DNA of 9,201 nt from Prevotellaceae bacterium (GTDB lineage Bacteria; Bacteroidota; Bacteroidia; Bacteroidales; Paludibacteraceae), in the NCBI GenBank assembly GCA_031290375.1, contig JAITNR010000178.1, positions 1 to 9,201 of the forward strand. Direction: 5' to 3'. The translations under genes and the position numbers were made by a program. The notes beneath the pieces were generated by a model. It was not told the DNA's origin. It did not search any database and worked only from the letters and a program-made list of their open reading frames with translations. Of this stretch, positions 5,592 through 9,201 are shown piece by piece. Every line of letters begins with the position of its first letter. Within the stretch, counting starts at the first letter, position 1.

Positions 5592-5688
5592 CATTCTTGA
5601 CCGTGGTAACGAATATCTATTGTCCGTCAGCAAATTTTATAACATAAATACATTGATATTTAATACTTAACATTCAAATTTAATAAAA

Positions 5689-7359
5689 ATGATTACGGAA
5701 AATTTAATTAGACTTTTTGAAAGCAGTATCAAAGATAATTGGGAACTGCCTGCATTTACCGATTATGTTGAGCAACATACGATGTCATTCGGCGATGTTG
5801 GTATGCAGATTGCAAAATTACACACTCTTTTTGACAGCATCAGGCTCGAACAGGGTGCGAAGGTATCGCTTATAGGCAAAAACGGCTGTAATTGGTGTAC
5901 CACATACATTGCGGTGGTCACCTACGGAGCAGTGATTGTGCCGATATTGCAGGATTTTAATCCGAATGATGTGCAACACATTGTAAATCATTCCGATTCG
6001 CAACTGTTGTTTGTTTCCGACAACATTTGGGATAATATCGAGGTAGATAAAATAGCTGATTTGCGGGCTGTTTTTTCGTTGAACGATTTCCGTTGCCTGC
6101 ACCAGAAGGACGGCGAAAAGGTGCAGATGGCGAACAAAGCTTTGCTCGATATATTCGCCGAAAAATACCCTGACGGCTACCAGCCTGCCAATGTTCTTTA
6201 TCTTACAAAGTCCAATGCGGAACTTGCCTGTATCAGTTACACGTCAGGTACGACCGGATTTAGCAAGGGCGTAATGATAACGGGCAACGCTCTTGCAGGC
6301 AATATCGTTTTTGGGTTTGCCACACGTTTGCTTGAAAAACACGATAGGGCTTTGGCGTTTTTACCTTTGGCTCACGCCTACGGCTGTGCGTTCGATTTCC
6401 TTACTTCGTTTTGTGCAGGGGCTCACACTACTTATTTGGGCAAAACTCCTTCACCCAAAATCCTGCTCAAAGCAATGTCAGAAGTACGTCCAACTTCGAT
6501 TTTTACAGTGCCTTTGATTATTGAAAAAATTTACCGAAAACAGATTCAACCGATGCTAAACAGCCGTTCCATGCGATGGGCATTGAGTATTCCTGTGGTT
6601 GATAATAGAATTTATTCCACAATTAGGAAAAAAATTACCGATGCTTTTGGCGGTTCGTTCAAGGAGGTAATTATCGGTGGTGCACCGTTGAACAGAGAGG
6701 TTGAGGAGTTTTTTCACAAAATCGGCTTTAACTTTACTGTCGGCTACGGAATGACCGAGTGTGCCCCGCTTATTTCCTACGCTCCGCATAACAAATTTGT
6801 TTCTTTTTCTGTGGGAAAAATTCTTAAAGGAATGGAGGTTAAAATAGACTCGCCCGACTCATATAGCATTGCAGGCGAGATACTTGTGAGAGGCGAACAC
6901 GTGATGCTCGGTTATTACAAGAATCAAGAGGCTACCTCAGCAGTTTTTACCGAAGACGGCTGGCTGAAAACGGGCGATATGGGTACAATTGACAGGGATT
7001 TCAATATTTTTATTCGCGGACGAAGCAAGAGTATGTTGCTCAGCGGCAGCGGGCAAAATATCTATCCTGAAGAGATTGAGGCAAAACTCAACAATATGCC
7101 TTTTGTAAACGAAAGTCTTATTTTAGAAAACTCACAAAATAAACTCGTTGCATTGGTTTATCCTGATTATGAGGCAATTGACGAGGCGAAAATTTCTGAC
7201 AAAGAACTTACTCTGGTTATGAACTCTAATAAAAATAATCTTAACAAATTAGTTGCCTCCTATGAAAATATCGTTGATATTCAGGTATATCCGAATGAAT
7301 TTGAAAAGACTCCCAAAAAGAGCATAAAGAGGTATTTATACACTAATCTTATAAGGTAA
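5689..7359 (+). CDS. AMP-forming long-chain acyl-CoA synthetase-like ligase
   Basis: This is a 556-residue cytoplasmic or membrane-associated adenylating enzyme. It should activate a carboxylic acid, probably a fatty acid, with ATP and then transfer it to CoA. The core motifs are intact: P-loop YTSGTTGFSKG (184-194), LPLAHAYG (225-232), VGYGMTE (351-357), DGWLKTGD (423-430) and RGRSK (443-447) followed by QNIYPEEIE. Closest in style to the FadD15/ACSL-like proteins of Bacteroidales, which share the ALIGKNxxNWC and VTYGAVIVPILQDFNPND regions. The C-terminal A10 motif reads KTPKKSIKR; the residue aligned with the usual catalytic Lys of GKI is Ser545, with lysines at 543, 544 and 547 beside it. 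I recall KTPKRSIKR-like endings in relatives, so this is probably a family trait. It stands alone, convergent with the peptidase gene 24 nt away. The substrate cannot be read from the sequence. Confidence 0.9.
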   Translation: MITENLIRLFESSIKDNWELPAFTDYVEQHTMSFGDVGMQIAKLHTLFDSIRLEQGAKVSLIGKNGCNWCTTYIAVVTYGAVIVPILQDFNPNDVQHIVNHSDSQLLFVSDNIWDNIEVDKIADLRAVFSLNDFRCLHQKDGEKVQMANKALLDIFAEKYPDGYQPANVLYLTKSNAELACISYTSGTTGFSKGVMITGNALAGNIVFGFATRLLEKHDRALAFLPLAHAYGCAFDFLTSFCAGAHTTYLGKTPSPKILLKAMSEVRPTSIFTVPLIIEKIYRKQIQPMLNSRSMRWALSIPVVDNRIYSTIRKKITDAFGGSFKEVIIGGAPLNREVEEFFHKIGFNFTVGYGMTECAPLISYAPHNKFVSFSVGKILKGMEVKIDSPDSYSIAGEILVRGEHVMLGYYKNQEATSAVFTEDGWLKTGDMGTIDRDFNIFIRGRSKSMLLSGSGQNIYPEEIEAKLNNMPFVNESLILENSQNKLVALVYPDYEAIDEAKISDKELTLVMNSNKNNLNKLVASYENIVDIQVYPNEFEKTPKKSIKRYLYTNLIR

Positions 7360-7383
7360 AAACAATTTGTAAAATCAATGATG

Positions 7384-8355
7384 CTACCTGTATCTTATTG
7401 ACCTGCCAATTTTTAGAGTTGTACCTTTGTTCAGGTGGTTGAGTTGACAAAGGTTCGCAACTGTCGTGCCGTACCTGCGCGCGATTGTTGAGAGTGTCTC
7501 CCCTCGTCCGATTCTGTGGTAGCGAAGCTGTTTCAGTCGCTCCAAATCCGACTTGTGCCTGTAGGTCTCTTTTTTTGTTATGAAATAGGTATCATAGCGA
7601 ATTTTATGATTGTCATAATCCACTATCTTGTCGGTATTGAAAGCGTTGCCCAAAAAACGCAGTTCAAAGTGCAAATGTGGTCCCGTAGAACGCCCTGAAG
7701 TGCCACCAAGCCCGATAATTTCGCCGGACTTGATAGTCTGATTGTTTTCCACCAACGATTTTGAAAGATGAGCATAAACAGACTCCAAGCCGTTGTTGTG
7801 CCTGATCACTATGTAGTTACCATAGCCTCTGGGTTCGTAGTCCACAATTCTGACAGTTCCGTCAAAAGCTGCCTTTACCGTATCGCCAATGTGCAGAGCA
7901 ATGTCTGTGCCGTAATGGAAGCGTCCGTGTCTGGTACCAAAAGGCGATGTGATGCTACCCGTATTGACGGGGAAAACAAAATTGCGACAATCCACCAGCG
8001 TAGAGTCGGGCAAATCATTGATTGACACCTTGTACGGATTTAAAAATTCTGATGACCACGAAAAATTATACAACTTGTCCGAAGGGACATCGTAGTCTTC
8101 CAATTCGTCTTTTGATTCGTCAAAAAAAACGATATTATCGTCTTGTTTTACACTATGTTGCACTTTTTTTGCATCAATCGGATTTGCCTCCTCGACAACA
8201 GCACCACTCAACGACTTTTTGCAAGTGACAGTGGTGGCATACGCAATGTATTTTTTTACAGAATCGGAGGCAATATTCTGATTGTTCGGCTTCTGTGAAT
8301 ACGCCGCAAAAACGAAACTACAAAACAAAAACAGTATAAAAAAAATTCTTTTCAT
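7384..8355 (-). CDS. Secreted M23 family metallopeptidase with C-terminal LysM domain
   Basis: This is a 323-residue exported peptidoglycan hydrolase, predicted to cut peptide cross-links in the cell wall. Residues 1-20 form a signal peptide (FVFAAYS before Gln21). A low-complexity acidic region follows to about 125. The M23 (LytM/lysostaphin-type) domain spans about 126-240: FPVNTGSITSPFGTRHGRFHYGTD gives zinc ligands His147 and Asp151, YAHLS gives His196, and GPHLHFE gives His227 and His229, so all active-site residues are present. LysM, a peptidoglycan-binding module, fills 279-323 (YHRIGRGETLSTIARRYGTTVANLCQLN). The usual M23-LysM order in Bacteroidetes matches. The gene follows ndk by 74 nt on the same strand and may be cotranscribed; I see no convincing promoter of its own. 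It converges on the acyl-CoA ligase gene, and no clear terminator lies between them. Confidence 0.92.
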   Translation of the reverse strand: MKRIFFILFLFCSFVFAAYSQKPNNQNIASDSVKKYIAYATTVTCKKSLSGAVVEEANPIDAKKVQHSVKQDDNIVFFDESKDELEDYDVPSDKLYNFSWSSEFLNPYKVSINDLPDSTLVDCRNFVFPVNTGSITSPFGTRHGRFHYGTDIALHIGDTVKAAFDGTVRIVDYEPRGYGNYIVIRHNNGLESVYAHLSKSLVENNQTIKSGEIIGLGGTSGRSTGPHLHFELRFLGNAFNTDKIVDYDNHKIRYDTYFITKKETYRHKSDLERLKQLRYHRIGRGETLSTIARRYGTTVANLCQLNHLNKGTTLKIGRSIRYR

Positions 8356-8429
8356 AACTTTCTAACTTTTATTAATATTGGTATACAATATTTTTCTAAA
8401 AAAGAGCATAACACCAAACAGTTTTTTTA

Positions 8430-8900
8430 TCAAATCAATAATTCTTCCGAGTTGTTTACAAAACAGGAATTGATTTTTTGATAATCAAATATTTCATTTT
8501 TGCCAAAAAATCTTTCTATTTCTAAAATTGCGTTATCCGCCGAGTCGGATGCGTGGATAATATTTTCCTGATTGCTCATGGAGAAATCACCACGGATAGT
8601 ACCTGAAGCAGCATTTCTGCCATTGGTAACACCTGTCATCATACGTACAACAGCCACAGCCTCAACACCCTCCAGACACATCAACACCACAGGCGATGCC
8701 ATCATCGACTCCTTTATACGTGCAAAAAATGGCTTATCCACGAGATGAGCATAATGAACATCAAGAATCTCGTGCGTAAGTCTCAGCATTTTCAGCCCTG
8801 CCAAACGCAACCCTTTCCGTTCAAACCTCGTGATAACTTCACCCAAAATCTCCCTTTGAAGCCCACAGGGCTTTATAATAACAAGCGTTTTTTCTAACAT
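8430..8900 (-). CDS. ndk: Nucleoside diphosphate kinase
   Basis: Ndk moves the gamma phosphate of ATP onto NDPs through a phosphohistidine, keeping the cytoplasmic NTP and dNTP pools balanced. The 156-residue product matches the family end to end: MLEKTLVIIKP (Lys10 contacts nucleotide), RFERKGLRLAGLKM, HYAHLVDKPFF, GVTNGRNAASGTIRGD (Thr92, Arg103) and NIIHASDS with catalytic His116. The usual KPDAVQRG reads KPCGLQRE, similar to the KPC form I recall in Bacteroides. The C-terminal extension to about 155 residues is also typical of that group. The start is ATG at 8898-8900: an in-frame ATG 51 nt upstream would add a hydrophobic stretch absent from the family, and the promoter lies between the two. 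The M23/LysM gene follows 74 nt downstream. Confidence 0.95.
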   Translation of the reverse strand: MLEKTLVIIKPCGLQREILGEVITRFERKGLRLAGLKMLRLTHEILDVHYAHLVDKPFFARIKESMMASPVVLMCLEGVEAVAVVRMMTGVTNGRNAASGTIRGDFSMSNQENIIHASDSADNAILEIERFFGKNEIFDYQKINSCFVNNSEELLI

Positions 8901-8928
8901 TTTGTCTGTAAGAATATTTTGAAAAAAG

Positions 8929-8960
8929 CAAAGGTATAAAAAAAAATTCAAAGAAACAAA
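8929..8960 (-). promoter_or_regulatory. ndk promoter
   Basis: Read on the minus strand, TTTG (8957-8960), a 20-nt spacer and TACCTTTG (8929-8936) match the Bacteroidetes consensus exactly. Initiation near 8922 would give a leader of about 20 nt. The promoter overlaps the alternative upstream start codon (8949-8951) and so excludes it. Confidence 0.8.
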
Positions 8961-9016
8961 TTTTCTGAATAAAGGTTAATTCTTTTTTTGAGGTGCTGAG
9001 TACCGTTCAAAAAAAT

Positions 9017-9042
9017 GAACAATGAATAATTAGTGTGTTCTC
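9017..9042. repeat. Short dispersed repeat, partner of 4831-4851
   Basis: GAACAATGAAT (9017-9027) and GTGTTCTC (9035-9042) repeat, inverted, the blocks at 4831-4850. Here 7 bases separate the blocks. Confidence 0.45.
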
Positions 9043-9089
9043 TATTCATTATTAGTGCCAATCCTCCGCCCTCAATTTTCGCAACCAAA

Positions 9090-9122
9090 AAAAAACCGCC
9101 CCTATTCCCAGAGCGGTTTTTT
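9090..9122 (-). terminator. Intrinsic terminator of the gene at the right edge (bidirectional)
   Basis: A-rich plus CCGC (9090-9099) pairs with GCGG plus T-rich (9113-9122) for 10 bp. On the minus strand the stem extends further and is followed by a long U-run (complement of 9086-9095, interrupted by no more than the stem A-T pairs). It sits about 55 nt past the stop of the partial gene at 9176-9201. Because both arms are A/T-flanked it could also work on the + strand. Confidence 0.75.
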
Positions 9123-9130
9123 CATTAGTT

Positions 9131-9166
9131 TTAGAGTCAGGAAATTATCTTAAATCCTGGCTCTAA
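9131..9166 (-). other. 12-bp hairpin between the edge gene and its terminator
   Basis: TTAGAGTCAGGA (9131-9142) pairs with TCCTGGCTCTAA (9155-9166) with a single G-T pair and a 12-nt AT-rich loop. On the minus strand it starts 10 nt after the stop codon and is followed by the terminator hairpin, giving two stem-loops in tandem at the 3' end. Confidence 0.65.
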
Positions 9167-9175
9167 TATTGCTGT

Positions 9176-9201
9176 TTACTTCTTCACTATCAACTTCTCC
9201 A
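9176..9201 (-). CDS. 3' end of a probable type IX secretion cargo gene (partial)
   Basis: Only the last codons fall in the window. On the minus strand one frame reads Glu-Lys-Leu-Ile-Val-Lys-Lys then TAA (9176-9178). EKLIVKK at a protein's extreme C-terminus is typical of the type A sorting domain that sends proteins through the type IX secretion system of Bacteroidetes. The two hairpins that follow support a real gene end here. Another frame stays open to TAA at 9151-9153, inside the hairpin loop, and ends without such a motif, so I prefer this one. Nothing can be said about the rest of the protein. Confidence 0.55.

Larger units (their letters stand above)
4797..5688. other. 890-bp gene-free spacer with repeats, a stem-loop and an orphan promoter
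   Basis: No open frame here is convincing. In order it contains a GTGTTCTC/GAACAATGAAT-type repeat (4831-4851), composite repeat copy 2 (4863-4937), a 36-nt stem-loop (4973-5008), and a C-rich stretch with three runs of four or more C (5036-5053). These are followed by a perfect-consensus promoter (5149-5180), a third copy of the AATCACAGTTCAGACAA repeat end (5241-5257), a composite repeat module (5403-5431), and the promoter region of the acyl-CoA ligase gene (5531-5591). An 80-codon frame at 5198-5440 is lysine-, arginine- and isoleucine-rich and is built largely from the repeats. Confidence 0.75.
8901..9175. other. Spacer between ndk and the edge gene
   Basis: These 275 bases have no gene. 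They hold the ndk promoter, a short repeat (9017-9042) shared with 4831-4851, a bidirectional terminator (9090-9122) and a second hairpin (9131-9166). Confidence 0.7.

Noticed and set aside
7360..7383. Terminator between the convergent ligase and peptidase genes
   Set aside because: Only a weak, bulged pairing between GGTA and TACC regions is visible, with no T-run.

Overview
The window looks like chromosome from a member of the Bacteroidota, most likely the order Bacteroidales. The genes have no Shine-Dalgarno sequence. Several starts are preceded by the phylum's TTTG / TAnnTTTG type of promoter. The proteins are typical of the group: a FISUMP-domain surface protein, a periplasmic TonB-C-domain protein, two lipoproteins, a FadD-like ligase, an M23/LysM peptidase and a Bacteroides-type Ndk. 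A partial gene at the right edge ends like a type IX secretion sorting signal. Coding DNA is moderately AT-rich; spacers are strongly AT-rich and full of short repeats. I identify the phylum, not the species.

Layout. 1-330: a (AC)n tract at the edge, then a repeat-bearing spacer. 331-1746 (+): secreted FISUMP-domain protein. 1747-2227: spacer with a 245-bp segment bounded by 17-bp inverted repeats, an internal 13-bp hairpin, then a strong terminator. 2228-3822 (+): two-gene unit, a small TonB-C-domain protein and a lipoprotein 5 nt behind it. 3990-4796 (+): a second lipoprotein with its own promoter. 4797-5688: an 890-bp gene-free spacer with three repeat copies, a 36-nt stem-loop and a consensus promoter with no gene behind it. 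5689-7359 (+): AMP-forming acyl-CoA ligase. 7384-8355 (-): M23/LysM endopeptidase, convergent with the ligase. 8430-8900 (-): nucleoside diphosphate kinase. 9090-9166: two hairpins, one of them a terminator. 9176-9201 (-): the last codons of a probable T9SS cargo gene.

How the genes relate. Most of the products act in the cell envelope: a surface protein, a periplasmic TonB-like protein, two outer-membrane-type lipoproteins and a wall hydrolase. The ligase and Ndk are cytoplasmic housekeeping enzymes. No defence, mobile, biosynthetic or CRISPR system is visible, and I cannot claim a new system. The least explained material is in the spacers: an orphan promoter, a dispersed repeat with a conserved 17-nt end, and inverted copies of a composite repeat bracketing the four left-hand genes. 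The B-C-D envelope cluster (2228-4796) also has no assigned function.
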